From a virus: 23,684 nt of DNA. Below, piece after piece: positions 7,584-15,984 of the stretch. The DNA is taken from positions 1 through 23,684 of IMG/VR virus record IMGVR_UViG_3300025736_000208, one strand, 5' to 3'. Position numbers and translations under genes: made by a program. How positions within the stretch are numbered: position 1 is the stretch's first letter; each line of letters begins with the position of its first letter. The notes beneath the pieces are model-generated. The model was given only the letters and a program-made list of their open reading frames with translations, searched no databases and was not told the DNA's origin.

Positions 7584-7813
7584 CTTATATGGGTTTTCTT
7601 CGGTTCAAAAAGGATACATCCAAAATCAGGAGAGGTTTCCACTCCATCCACTCCCTCGCCCATTGTATCAAATCTTACTTTGCTCGTATTAACTAAAACG
7701 CTACACCCCCATTGCAATATTCCTCCAGCATTATCTACAAGTGGACCATTATCTTTATTCCAGTGTATACAGTTACTACACTCTGCTTTAATGTTCCGAC
7801 TGCCATCGTCCAT
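7580..7813 (-). CDS. Small Cys-rich protein, possible zinc ribbon
   Basis: The 77-residue protein has a GAAAGG ribosome-binding site. It has a C-x2-C pair near the N-terminus (CSNCIHW), a third cysteine in WGCSVL and a fourth in SPDFGCILFEP; four spaced cysteines suggest one zinc-binding site. Small proteins ending in a PDFGC-hydrophobic-x-E pattern are frequent in phage genomes, with unknown role. It lies between scaffold and major capsid genes, where BPP-1-like phages usually have nothing, and its segment is bounded by a 17-bp direct repeat. It may be a later insertion. Confidence 0.7.
   Translation of the reverse strand: MDDGSRNIKAECSNCIHWNKDNGPLVDNAGGILQWGCSVLVNTSKVRFDTMGEGVDGVETSPDFGCILFEPKKTHIS
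7582..7598. repeat. 17-bp direct repeat, copy 1
   Basis: The sequence agcttatatgggttttc occurs exactly here, over the last codons of the Cys-rich gene, and again at 7840-7856 over the last codons of the scaffold gene. The two copies are read in different frames, so shared protein sequence does not explain them. Confidence 0.75.
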
Positions 7814-7839
7814 GTCTTTTTAACCTTTCCCTTCTTATT

Positions 7840-7856
7840 AGCTTATATGGGTTTTC
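7840..7856. repeat. 17-bp direct repeat, copy 2
   Basis: Exact second copy of the repeat at 7582-7598; the spacing between copies is 258 bp. The copies bracket the Cys-rich gene, as expected from insertion or duplication by short-homology recombination. Confidence 0.75.
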
Positions 7857-8601
7857 CAGCTTCATTATACTTGTACGTTGGAAAACCGTCTGATTCTTTT
7901 GCGTTTGTCGATTCACCGAATACAGTTCTGCCCTCGTTTACCAACGGAGCAATCTCGGCTAACAAATTTCTAATCGCAGGGCTATTGCCGATCCCTAGAT
8001 TGTCGAGAAGGGTCTTAACTTCCGATCCACCCTTAAACTTTGCCAGGGCATCGTCAGTACCCTTGATAAAGGTATCGTATTTCTCTTTGTGCAGCTCCTT
8101 CATTCCGGCAACTTCGGACGCCATAAGAGCCAGCCCTTTGTCTTCCAAGCCTTTGAACTGACCCTGCAAGGTTTCAACTACCTTGCCCCAGATAGACGAT
8201 ACCACACCAGCTGGAGCACCAGCGGCCAAAGCTGCTTCTTTCACAGCCGCGGCAACACCAGTAAAGCTTTCCTTGTCGTCACCGTCTGGAATGTCCATCG
8301 CGTAACCGTCAACAGATTCAGGAACACCAGTCGCCTTGCGGTATGCCTTGATGTCGTCTTCGCTGGCATCTTTACCGGGGATATTGATCATTCCTTTGGT
8401 CCGTTCGGCGAAGTCAGCGTCGCCCTTGCTGATCTGTCGCTGAGCACTGGCGTAATTCTTTACCAGTGTCGCTTGATCGTTCACGTTCTCGAACATCTTA
8501 GTCGGCTGCTGTTTCGTTTCCGGATCGTTGTAATAATCATCTCCGAGATGTTCTTGTACGGTTTCAAGGTTAATCACGCCATCTGTAAATAATTCACTCA
8601 T
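7843..8601 (-). CDS. Capsid scaffold-like protein
   Basis: The 252-residue acidic protein is mostly helical and lies upstream of the major capsid gene, where BPP-1-like phages encode their scaffold. A recognisable phage scaffold motif is IPGKDASEDDIKAYRKATG followed by VPESVDGYAMDIPDG (about residues 74-106). Next come Ala/Lys-rich helices (KEAALAAGAPAGVVSSIWGK, then FKGLEDKGLALMASEV) and a C-terminal helix around NSPAIRNLLAEIAPLV. Scaffolds direct shell assembly and leave before or during packaging. No protease catalytic triad is evident. The last codons overlap copy 2 of the direct repeat. Confidence 0.7.
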   Translation of the reverse strand: MSELFTDGVINLETVQEHLGDDYYNDPETKQQPTKMFENVNDQATLVKNYASAQRQISKGDADFAERTKGMINIPGKDASEDDIKAYRKATGVPESVDGYAMDIPDGDDKESFTGVAAAVKEAALAAGAPAGVVSSIWGKVVETLQGQFKGLEDKGLALMASEVAGMKELHKEKYDTFIKGTDDALAKFKGGSEVKTLLDNLGIGNSPAIRNLLAEIAPLVNEGRTVFGESTNAKESDGFPTYKYNEAGKPI

Positions 8602-8617
8602 CTTTTTTTGCCCTTAA

Positions 8618-8827
8618 TTAAAGTTTTTGTAATTGAAGTTCTTCTCTGACTGCTCCTAAAAACGGACATGGGAAAAGAGGTCCGGCTAAATTCTCATCTT
8701 CCCATCTTTCTAGTGCTTTTCGTTCCGAAGAACCTGCTGCGAAATACAGCCGATCACTATCTAGGTTCTTCTGTTTTTCTTCGCACATTGCATAGACTTC
8801 GTCGTCTGTAAATGCTTTCCTCATCAT
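8618..8827 (-). CDS. Hypothetical 69-aa protein, head gene cluster
   Basis: It is preceded by AAAGGG, and its ATG overlaps the stop of the Bbp19-like gene by four bases, which supports it as real. It starts MMRKAFTDDEVYAMCEEKQK and is charged and helical at first, with two cysteines (MCEEK and PCPF) and no recognisable motif. I cannot name the family; position suggests a minor head or assembly factor. Confidence 0.6.
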   Translation of the reverse strand: MMRKAFTDDEVYAMCEEKQKNLDSDRLYFAAGSSERKALERWEDENLAGPLFPCPFLGAVREELQLQKL

Positions 8828-9093
8828 TTTTTGCCCTTTAAAAGTTTCTTAATCAACATTTTCAATCTACTGGACCTTACAACAGGCCCATGTATCGTAT
8901 TCAATAACTGCTTTGCGTAATTGCATAAAGCCTGCTGTTCAGGTGTTTCGCATTCACGCATGAAATACAGGTCACACAACATATCTTCCAAGACTGCCTT
9001 GCCGTATCCATCCGTGAATACAGCAAGGTACATCCTCTGACGTTCCTGGTCGGTTGCTTCTACATCTTCAATTGGGTCTAGTCCGTTAAGCAT
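8824..9093 (-). CDS. Bbp19-like small head-cluster protein
   Basis: The 89-residue protein contains RQRMYLAVFTDGYGKAVLED followed by a helical LCDLYFMRECETPEQQAL. This resembles the Bbp19-type pattern (a Phe-x-x-Pro/Asp-x-Gly-x-x-Val-Leu-x-Asp-Leu segment). It lies between portal and scaffold genes, the position of bbp19 in BPP-1. Function in the family is not established. Start and stop overlap both neighbours (TAATG and ATGA), so it is translationally coupled. Assignment is moderate and depends on synteny. Confidence 0.55.
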   Translation of the reverse strand: MLNGLDPIEDVEATDQERQRMYLAVFTDGYGKAVLEDMLCDLYFMRECETPEQQALCNYAKQLLNTIHGPVVRSSRLKMLIKKLLKGKK

Positions 9094-9332
9094 TAGTCAG
9101 TCAGTTGCTCCAATGCAAAGATACGCTTTTCGTGGTCGTTGATCGTAGCAACGCCCAAATTAACCTCTGGAGCCTGTGCTGCCAGTTTTGCTGAGCCTGC
9201 GATAGGATTTTCATGCTTTTCCATAGCCTCATCAAGTAACGCCTGAAGCTGTGCGTTTGTCATATCGTCATCGTAGCCAATACTCAATACTTCAAGTTCT
9301 GCGATAATTACTGCATTTGTTTTGTACGCCAT
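9093..9332 (-). CDS. Small protein with HeH/SAP-like N-terminal motif
   Basis: The 79-residue protein begins with VIIAELEVLSIGYDDDMTNA then QLQALLDEAMEK. That is a helix-extension-helix pattern like HeH/SAP/LEM folds, which can bind nucleic acid. The C-terminal part (VNLGVATINDHEKRIFALEQ) is unassigned. It lies just downstream of the portal gene in the head cluster. Role unknown; a DNA- or portal-associated head protein is possible. Confidence 0.6.
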   Translation of the reverse strand: MAYKTNAVIIAELEVLSIGYDDDMTNAQLQALLDEAMEKHENPIAGSAKLAAQAPEVNLGVATINDHEKRIFALEQLTD

Positions 9333-9362
9333 CTTTCTAGCCTCTCTGAATTAAACTATTAT

Positions 9363-11048
9363 TTATGCCGCCGCTATCTGGCTTAATACGCTATCTTTTT
9401 CGATATTCTTCGACAAATTCGGGACCATGCTGGCCGCCTGTTCTAACTGTTGTTCTTGTTGCATCTGCATTTGCTGCTGTGCTGCAATAGCCTTAATCTC
9501 TGCTACGTCATCTCTGCTCAATACTATTTCTTCGGGGGTATTGCCTGATTCTAATATCTTCCGCATAAGCTCATCACCATCAACAACAACATCCGAATCT
9601 GGCGCAACACTCATTACCGCACTCATATTTGCCACGGTTTGAAGCAGATTCCCCGTTTCGTAGTATTGTTTCAATATCTGAGCCAAAGGCCCGATGTACT
9701 GTATATCGATCTTACCGTTCTGAGACTGCATAACCTCGTCTGGTACTTCCGGAGCACGACCTGAGTTTAGCTCGATCTCGTATATCCTGTCAAATTCACG
9801 ATCAGTAATCCCGCTAAGTACACCCAAGAACGGAGCCATCAATACTGCTCTCTCTGCCTGCATACCCCTAACCATGTCGATATTCTGATAAGCAGATGGA
9901 TCAGCACTGTTAAGAGAAAGGAACAAAGACTTGCCAAACCGTTCATTAACAAGATCCTGCCATTTTTCATGGATATTTTCACTAAATGGATAACCACTAC
10001 TGTCTACAAACCGAGATATAAGATCACCCATCTTGAGTCCCTCCATCTCTTTATGACCAACAAAGGTCTTTCCGCCAGCGCCGGTTCGCAGTTTATGCTT
10101 TAGGGTCGATGGAATCAACATTGACGGTCTTGCTGCCTCCTGCGATGCTATGAGAATGTCACGTCCCATATAATTAGCGGTAAGTATTTCAACAAACATC
10201 GAACTCACGATACCGCGTCCGTATGATTCGGTACTGGGTCTATTAAGACTCCAGGGTATTGGGTTCAATGTCTCTGACCCATCATCCTTGATTATCTTCT
10301 TGAACTCAACATTCAAGTATTTGTGCTGCCACTTCATATTGACAACGCCGACCTTACCAGCTTCGTAATCCTTGTTTTTGTATATGGCATGGATTATCTG
10401 GCATTTCTGGTTAGGACTATTCTCAAGTGCCAACTTCTGGCTTTCGCTTAGACTGCCTTCACCGAACTCGTTCTTGATCTGTCTGATAGTCTTGTTAAAT
10501 CTGTGGTGAATAGCAACTATCCTACCCCAGAAATCCCTCCGGATCCTGAATTCGCGTGGGTGTGGACACATAAACATCAGCTTGCCGCTTTCCTGGTCAT
10601 GCTCGATATACATAAACGAATCACCAATAACACCAGCATCATTGATGCTCACAAGCTTCTGATTGTAGTAGTTTGCCTCATCAGGCCCGCTCTGGGTAAG
10701 AACTGATCTTAGATGCTCATCGGTATCTTGCAGCCATTGTCGGACGCGTTTACTATCCATAAGCTTTCTATCTGACATCTGCTGGACCCACCAGTTTGTA
10801 CTTTTAGGCATGTAGTTACCAAGTATGCCGTTGCTCCAAATTTTCCTTCCCTCTATAGCCGTGGGATCATAAATGACACGGGATTTCTTGGTTCTTTGCG
10901 TATCATCGAACGTATTATACCAGTCCATCGCGGACTCGCGATCTGGATATGTCAGTTGGATTGCAAGCTCTTTTGGCTTCTCGCAGTCTTTGAACTCAGT
11001 GTCCATACGCTCTTGCTCGTCGATTATGTTTTTAGGTGTTATGGTCAT
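9363..11048 (-). CDS. Portal protein (podovirus head-to-tail connector family)
   Basis: The 561-residue length agrees with podovirus portals (epsilon15 gp4 about 556 aa). Features include an early Lys/Arg segment (YDPTAIEGRKIWSNGILGNY) and VIGDSFMYIEHDQESGKLMF. CPHPREFRIRRDFWGRIVAI is a segment typical of the head-tail connector family. Then come PWSLNRPSTESYGRGIVSSM and QAERAVLMAPFLGVLSGITD. The C-terminus is Gln/Met-rich (AIAAQQQMQMQQEQQLEQAA), as in many barrel and crown tails. Portals form the dodecameric channel through which TerL packages DNA. Its ATG overlaps the preceding stop as TAATG. Downstream genes follow BPP-1-like order. Confidence 0.9.
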   Translation of the reverse strand: MTITPKNIIDEQERMDTEFKDCEKPKELAIQLTYPDRESAMDWYNTFDDTQRTKKSRVIYDPTAIEGRKIWSNGILGNYMPKSTNWWVQQMSDRKLMDSKRVRQWLQDTDEHLRSVLTQSGPDEANYYNQKLVSINDAGVIGDSFMYIEHDQESGKLMFMCPHPREFRIRRDFWGRIVAIHHRFNKTIRQIKNEFGEGSLSESQKLALENSPNQKCQIIHAIYKNKDYEAGKVGVVNMKWQHKYLNVEFKKIIKDDGSETLNPIPWSLNRPSTESYGRGIVSSMFVEILTANYMGRDILIASQEAARPSMLIPSTLKHKLRTGAGGKTFVGHKEMEGLKMGDLISRFVDSSGYPFSENIHEKWQDLVNERFGKSLFLSLNSADPSAYQNIDMVRGMQAERAVLMAPFLGVLSGITDREFDRIYEIELNSGRAPEVPDEVMQSQNGKIDIQYIGPLAQILKQYYETGNLLQTVANMSAVMSVAPDSDVVVDGDELMRKILESGNTPEEIVLSRDDVAEIKAIAAQQQMQMQQEQQLEQAASMVPNLSKNIEKDSVLSQIAAA

Positions 11049-11242
11049 TAACCAGCTCCCAGTTTCTTTCGTGAAATATTAGCTTCGCCGCTCACCTGGT
11101 TCAGTATCGTAGCACGGCGGCGCTTTGCCCAGGCCTTGCGGGTAGTCTCATCGGCAATGTTGCTCTGCTGTATCTTCTCAATCGGCTGAGCTGTCTGCTG
11201 AACAGGTCTTTTTGGTTTTCCGCCAAATAAGGAGTTTCCCAT
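11048..11242 (-). CDS. Small portal-adjacent protein with RRRATIL motif
   Basis: The 64-residue basic protein MGNSLFGGKPKRPVQQ... contains AWAKRRRATILNQVSGEA near the C-terminus. Many podovirus and siphovirus genomes carry a small gene next to the portal with a Gly/Pro/Lys N-terminus and an R-R/G-R-A-S/T-I-L motif; this matches that pattern. Its function has not been established to my knowledge. It sits between TerL and portal and is coupled to the portal start. Confidence 0.7.
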   Translation of the reverse strand: MGNSLFGGKPKRPVQQTAQPIEKIQQSNIADETTRKAWAKRRRATILNQVSGEANISRKKLGAG

Positions 11243-11253
11243 GTTATTTCCCT

Positions 11254-12825
11254 TTATAAGTTGCTCAAGCCCATCGGCTGATATTCATCTTCACAGTAAT
11301 CATCGTCATGCTTCTTGATCGGCCCTTTGAACCCTAAGACTTGACCGTCTATTTCGCCATATCCATAAACCAGACCAAGGCACTGGAAGGCGTCTGCGCC
11401 GTCACAACTCCAATCATCTTCAGGCTTATCGTTAAATCGCTTCTGGTCATCATTCCATTCAAACCGGTAAAACGATAGGCATTTTATAAGCCTTGTCGTC
11501 TTTTTGGCGTCAAATTGGCATTGCAGGAATATATCGCGGGCTGCTTGAATGCTATCCGCCTTATCCTCTACCCTCGGAACCTTAGTAACCTTGTCTACTC
11601 CCAGTAATTCCTCAACAGTGTCGATCAATGGCGTTGCTGTTACGGCATTCCTCTTGGCTGAGTCATGGGGGAAATAGTGATGTCCGTAGACGTAAGGCTT
11701 ATCGCGGACAACCTTACAGTGATAAACTATGCCGCGATTAGATTCCTCATGATAATCGATGACCCTGATCTCTCTTTTTACGAACTGAACGAATATGATC
11801 GCCGTTGGGTGACCAATCCCCAAATCCCAAAAGGTATAGACAGGTATGCTTTCAGTGTATGGCTGGAACCCGATACGCCCTTCACTTCTTACCATTTCAA
11901 GTTCTTCGCCGAATACAGCGCCTTCGACAGCCTGTTCAAATGCTTCTGCAGGATAACTCGGGTGTTCCCGCTTCATTAACTTGCCAAGTCCCTGGGCCCC
12001 GTCACGTTTCAGGGCATACCAGGCCCGCTGTTCTTCCGATAGTTCAATTGCATGAGTACCAGCTAACTCTGCAAAATACCGCTTTAATTCATCACTAATA
12101 TCTATTCCTGTTGGATTTGTCGCGTTCTTTGCGTCATCGTGCCAGGCGAAGAAATGGAACTTGCATTGCATCTTATTCAGGGCAACATTGGCAGCCTTCG
12201 CCTTTGCGGTGTCTGACTGAGCTTGCGCACACCCATCGTAGAAGTCGCCAGCACCACCTTCGGCGGTTGATTCGTCGAAGAAATAAGAGCCTTCGTGCAG
12301 TGTCGGGATTGTTCCGGTCTTGATCTCAATGGCTTTTTGTGGGTATTTCGCACATATCTTACCGCGTTCAGATATGTGTAGGAATTTAAGCGTTCCGGAC
12401 CGCATTGACAACGCAACCCTTATCCAGCTATTATTAGCAAATCGAAACTCATTAGCGTTTGATTTAATAGTTGGGATCCGTCTGCGTATTGCCTCTGGTA
12501 GATTATCGTAAGGATATTTAACTTTCGTTGCAAAGATATTCTGTACCGCTTCTTTTGTGTGGGCTATAATACCCGCCTCGATATTGTCATTAAATAAACA
12601 CAAATCAAGCCCAATGATGTCTATCTCCGTTGAAAACCCATGTTGTCTTGATTTTAACAGTTCATTCCAGTACCACATCTCATTAAAGAACTCCACCTGA
12701 GCAGGCCGCATCTTGAACTTGACTCGCTCCGAACGCTCATTGATAATCCAGTACAAGTTGTTTAATCGCCAGTACGAGTCTTTGAGGTTCTCTATGAGTT
12801 CAGGTGGTAAGGTGGATTTAGCCAT
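11254..12825 (-). CDS. terL: Terminase large subunit (TerL)
   Basis: The start is placed at the ATG at 12825 (523 aa), which overlaps the TerS stop as TGATG; the codon before it is TTG. The ATPase half has a Walker-A variant (SRQHGFST, residues 59-66), a Walker-B-like FLHISERGKICAKYP (148-162) and FFDESTAEGGAG (182-193). The nuclease half has the three acidic clusters of the RNase H-fold terminase nuclease: VYTFWDLGIGHP (Asp334), HHYFPHDSAKR (Asp388) and WSCDGADAF (about 472-480). TerL docks on the portal, drives DNA into the procapsid and cuts it. The Glu-only Walker B (HISE) is usual for this subfamily. Confidence 0.92.
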   Translation of the reverse strand: MAKSTLPPELIENLKDSYWRLNNLYWIINERSERVKFKMRPAQVEFFNEMWYWNELLKSRQHGFSTEIDIIGLDLCLFNDNIEAGIIAHTKEAVQNIFATKVKYPYDNLPEAIRRRIPTIKSNANEFRFANNSWIRVALSMRSGTLKFLHISERGKICAKYPQKAIEIKTGTIPTLHEGSYFFDESTAEGGAGDFYDGCAQAQSDTAKAKAANVALNKMQCKFHFFAWHDDAKNATNPTGIDISDELKRYFAELAGTHAIELSEEQRAWYALKRDGAQGLGKLMKREHPSYPAEAFEQAVEGAVFGEELEMVRSEGRIGFQPYTESIPVYTFWDLGIGHPTAIIFVQFVKREIRVIDYHEESNRGIVYHCKVVRDKPYVYGHHYFPHDSAKRNAVTATPLIDTVEELLGVDKVTKVPRVEDKADSIQAARDIFLQCQFDAKKTTRLIKCLSFYRFEWNDDQKRFNDKPEDDWSCDGADAFQCLGLVYGYGEIDGQVLGFKGPIKKHDDDYCEDEYQPMGLSNL

Positions 12826-13262
12826 CAACCCACCACCTTAATCGGCAAGCCCACACCTTCGCCGCCTATTTCCTTCATTAAGTCGGCCAGGTCATCAGAT
12901 ACGCCGTATTCTGTTTCATTGCGTTCGTGCATTCCATGATTAGCTGATAATCCAAGTTTAACGATGCTTGCAACATATTCTCCGTTTAAGCCTCGATTAA
13001 ACAGTTGATTCTTGGATATTTGCTTAATTGTCTCGGCGGATAAAGAAAACCGTGGTTTAGTTTTCTTCCATGCCTGGATAGTTTCTTCAGTAATTCCGAT
13101 ATAAACTGCTAACCCACATAGACTTACAACTTCGTCTTCTCTTTTGCAATGGGCTACGAACTTCTTGACGAATGCTTTTGTGCCATATTCGGATTTATAC
13201 TTCGTAGGCCGACCTCCGACATTCTTCTTTTTCGCAACTTTCTTTTTAGGTTTCTTAGCCAT
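12825..13262 (-). CDS. terS: Terminase small subunit (TerS)
   Basis: The 145-residue protein starts with a Lys-rich tail (MAKKPKKKVAKKKNVGGRPTKYKSEY). The following segment CGLAVYIGITEETIQAWKKTK (about residues 50-70) is a helix-turn-helix, and GRPTKY plus that HTH is the hallmark of one phage TerS family. A middle helical region (NQLFNRGLNGEYVASIVKLG) probably forms the oligomerisation part. TerS recognises the packaging site and loads TerL. It lies directly upstream of terL with overlapping codons and follows the spike gene as TAATG. Confidence 0.85.
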   Translation of the reverse strand: MAKKPKKKVAKKKNVGGRPTKYKSEYGTKAFVKKFVAHCKREDEVVSLCGLAVYIGITEETIQAWKKTKPRFSLSAETIKQISKNQLFNRGLNGEYVASIVKLGLSANHGMHERNETEYGVSDDLADLMKEIGGEGVGLPIKVVG

Positions 13263-15802
13263 TATTTGTACCTGCCAATCCCGTTGTATCTACCCCTTAG
13301 CATTCCCCTTAGCATTCTCCTTGTCACTGGTATCAGGTTATTGACTGAATCGAAGACAATAGCTATATCACCAGCACTCAAAACGCTGTCAAATCCTCTG
13401 ATGTTAGCAAATGCTCCTGTTCCTATAACTGAATGATCTTCGTTTGCTCCAAGGTCTATTTGAGTAGGAATGTCTATTACTGAACCGCCTGATTTGCTCA
13501 AAATTGCTGCTGCGTGGACTTCTTTGTTCTCTGGGTTGAAGCAATAAAGAACTGTAGTAGTTCCATCGCTGGTTATACCAAACTTAAGTATATCATTATG
13601 AAGCCACTGCATTGCTTCAGCTTGCTCAGCATCAAGCGACACAGTGTGTGTGCCATCTGTCAGCTTGAATGCCATGCCTCCACCAGCACCATCATAGGCT
13701 GTCCTATCCCAATAGAGTTCGATGTATCCCGTTGCTCCCTGTATCGTTGCGATCGGTACTGTGGTATTCGCTCCGACTTCTGGAAAACATAGATTGCCGT
13801 TTAAGGGCAACCAATCGAATGTAACTGACCAAGATGAGCCTAATCCGGTTAAAGGTGCTATACTGTAATCATCTGCCCTTGGAGTTGCTTTTGGTATGTA
13901 TGATCGCAGGTCAACACGTTCAGTATCAAAGCTGTATTGTACGTTCTGTATTTTTACAACAACATCATCATTGTAAGCATAAGTCCCATCACATATACTT
14001 ACTATTTGTAACGGTCTGGAATCTGTGTCGCTCGTTAGAGTTAGCCATGTGATATAGACTCTTGACCATCCGTTATCTATCGGGTAAGTGTGGACTTCAG
14101 CCGCACCACCAACGCCGGCTATAAACGTTTGTGTTTTGATGTGTGCTCTATTGGCTACTGCTATTTCGTTGTAGCCCTCATATTTAATGTCGTAAGATAA
14201 TGTGCAATAATCAGTGTCTTGAGGTGATAATATTCTCATGGGCTTATCACCTGGGTCGCCACCGGCTAATCTATTTACCGTGGTTGAGTCTTGGGCCTGT
14301 AGAATCCATTGACCTGCATTTGCGTAGCCATTATCATCTGCTGTTATCTTGATACCGGTCTCTTGGTCATAAAGCCTATCGCTATCAGAATAGGCTTCGA
14401 TCGCTGAGTCCCTGCTGGCTGCTCCAGTCAACCAGTTATCGTCCGCTGTGCCATCCCATAAACCGATCAGATTTGTTTGGCCTTTTTCTACTTTTACTGC
14501 GTCTATTGTTCTAACGGTCGGAATATCAAACAATCCAAATTTCTCAACACCAGCGTCATTGAAGATGTTTACAACTATCTTGTTGCCTATAAATCCAATA
14601 ATACGTCTTACACCTTTTGCATTTCGATATATGGTTGTCCAGTTCTTACCATCAGCCGATACCAGTAGTCCCCCACTATCAATATCAGCGCCAAATTTGT
14701 GATTATTAGTAACATAGAAACTGCCCTGCAACTTAACACCATTTCCCATACCATACGCCTTAGACAAATATGGCTTTCCCGCATCTGCGTCTGGTGTCAT
14801 TGTAAGAAATGTGTTGCCTTCAAATGTGTCGTTAGTAACATCGTAGATATAAAGATCAGAGCCATTATAGCCAACAGACTCACGTCTCAAGTATAGCTTG
14901 TCGCCTACGATTGTAAAGCCAGATATTTGTGTCGTTCCGAGTGTTTTTTCCCACGCTACTGTCCATACGTCAGTTCCGTTCCATTCTACCGGCCGAGTAA
15001 GTTTTGTGATTCTAGAGTATATCCCGTCACCATATGTTACAAAGACAGTGTTATCGCCATAAAATCTTGCTGTGTGGCTATGGGCGTTATCTGTTATTGC
15101 CCCATATGTTGTCGTATCAATGACAACCCAATTATCTCCACCATCTTCGCTTAAATATATTGTCTGTGCATCTAACGCACCCCCAGCTTCCACCTGATAA
15201 GTCGGAGCAAGCCACCAGTCCTTTGAGTCGTGCTTTGTTAGCCAAAGTATCCCATTGCTTATACTTAGTTTTTGTGTAAATGTAGCAAAATTGTCATCAG
15301 TGTAATACACCCTGCCAGACGGGTCATGCGAGTTAGTTGTATCCCCTATGGACACCATTGCAGATGTCTTGGATGTCATTACGACCGAATATATCGCCGG
15401 GGTTGTAAGACTTGCCCAAAATGTTGCTATAGTATTACCAGATGGAGTTGCCACTGAACTAAAATCAACTATGGGAGTAAATGTTAAAACATCAATAGTG
15501 TGGCTCAAGACTCCGGCACTTGTTTTACTCAGAATTCTATCATTATAAGTATCAATGCCTCGGGTAAGTGATGTTTGGTTTTCTGCACTAATAGTTGGCT
15601 CAACAACACTACTCAGGACGACTGGTGTTGTATTCTTCTCGAAAGAGGCAAGGTCAGAAAAACCGTTTACGTAATCCTCTTTAACTGCTGCTGAATTTCT
15701 CATACACTGTAAAGCAGAGTCGCTTGAATTGTATTCACATATTGGAACAAGACCTAAACAAACCCCGCAAAGCATCAAAAATACTAAAATCATACGTTTC
15801 AT
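13262..15802 (-). CDS. Secreted-type spike protein: beta-propeller plus LamG-like domain
   Basis: I prefer the ATG at 15802 (846 aa) over the upstream one at 15856, because it follows AAAGGGATGAT and starts a signal peptide (MKRMILVFLMLCGVCLGL). The N-terminal half has sialidase-like Asp-boxes: YYTDDNFATF (167-176), LSEDGGDNW (217-225) and VSADGKNW (381-388). These indicate a BNR-type beta-propeller. The C-terminal third (SWSVTFDWLPLNGNLCF, then GYIELYWDRTAYDGAGGGMA) looks like a LamG/concanavalin jelly roll. Both folds bind or cleave glycans, so a receptor-binding spike or glycan hydrolase is likely; catalytic residues cannot be assigned. It is unusual that this gene precedes the terminase genes, far from the other tail genes. 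Confidence 0.75.
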   Translation of the reverse strand: MKRMILVFLMLCGVCLGLVPICEYNSSDSALQCMRNSAAVKEDYVNGFSDLASFEKNTTPVVLSSVVEPTISAENQTSLTRGIDTYNDRILSKTSAGVLSHTIDVLTFTPIVDFSSVATPSGNTIATFWASLTTPAIYSVVMTSKTSAMVSIGDTTNSHDPSGRVYYTDDNFATFTQKLSISNGILWLTKHDSKDWWLAPTYQVEAGGALDAQTIYLSEDGGDNWVVIDTTTYGAITDNAHSHTARFYGDNTVFVTYGDGIYSRITKLTRPVEWNGTDVWTVAWEKTLGTTQISGFTIVGDKLYLRRESVGYNGSDLYIYDVTNDTFEGNTFLTMTPDADAGKPYLSKAYGMGNGVKLQGSFYVTNNHKFGADIDSGGLLVSADGKNWTTIYRNAKGVRRIIGFIGNKIVVNIFNDAGVEKFGLFDIPTVRTIDAVKVEKGQTNLIGLWDGTADDNWLTGAASRDSAIEAYSDSDRLYDQETGIKITADDNGYANAGQWILQAQDSTTVNRLAGGDPGDKPMRILSPQDTDYCTLSYDIKYEGYNEIAVANRAHIKTQTFIAGVGGAAEVHTYPIDNGWSRVYITWLTLTSDTDSRPLQIVSICDGTYAYNDDVVVKIQNVQYSFDTERVDLRSYIPKATPRADDYSIAPLTGLGSSWSVTFDWLPLNGNLCFPEVGANTTVPIATIQGATGYIELYWDRTAYDGAGGGMAFKLTDGTHTVSLDAEQAEAMQWLHNDILKFGITSDGTTTVLYCFNPENKEVHAAAILSKSGGSVIDIPTQIDLGANEDHSVIGTGAFANIRGFDSVLSAGDIAIVFDSVNNLIPVTRRMLRGMLRGRYNGIGRYK

Positions 15803-15803
15803 A

Positions 15804-15977
15804 TCATCCCTTTGCTTTAATGATCTGCGGTAAATTGTGGTTTTCAAGCTTGGCAAGCGTTGTTTCTGATTGATCGACTGCCAGCCTCATTTCCTTCGAT
15901 GTGCCTTGTTTGAGCCAGACAAGTTCGCCTTTGATGTGTTCGATGTGCGATTTTATTTTGCTTATCGACTCGCTCAT
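15804..15977 (-). CDS. 57-aa coiled-coil miniprotein, first gene of virion operon
   Basis: The likely start is the ATG at 15977 (57 aa, MSESISKIKSHIEHIKGELV...). The longer frame reaching 16046 would run through the promoter. The protein has heptad-like spacing (ISKIKSHIEHIKGELVWLK, then AVDQSETTLAKLENH), so it is probably a helical coiled coil with no membrane segment. No SD precedes the ATG. The promoter at 15985-16012 puts the expected transcription start at or within two bases of this ATG, so the mRNA may be leaderless. The stop lies one base from the spike gene start. Function unknown. Confidence 0.6.
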   Translation of the reverse strand: MSESISKIKSHIEHIKGELVWLKQGTSKEMRLAVDQSETTLAKLENHNLPQIIKAKG

Positions 15978-15984
15978 ATTAAAA

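Noticed and set aside
503-15802. Diversity-generating retroelement, expected from the BPP-1-like head genes
   Set aside because: No reverse transcriptase, template repeat or C-type-lectin variable region can be seen in this window; similarity is limited to the head module.
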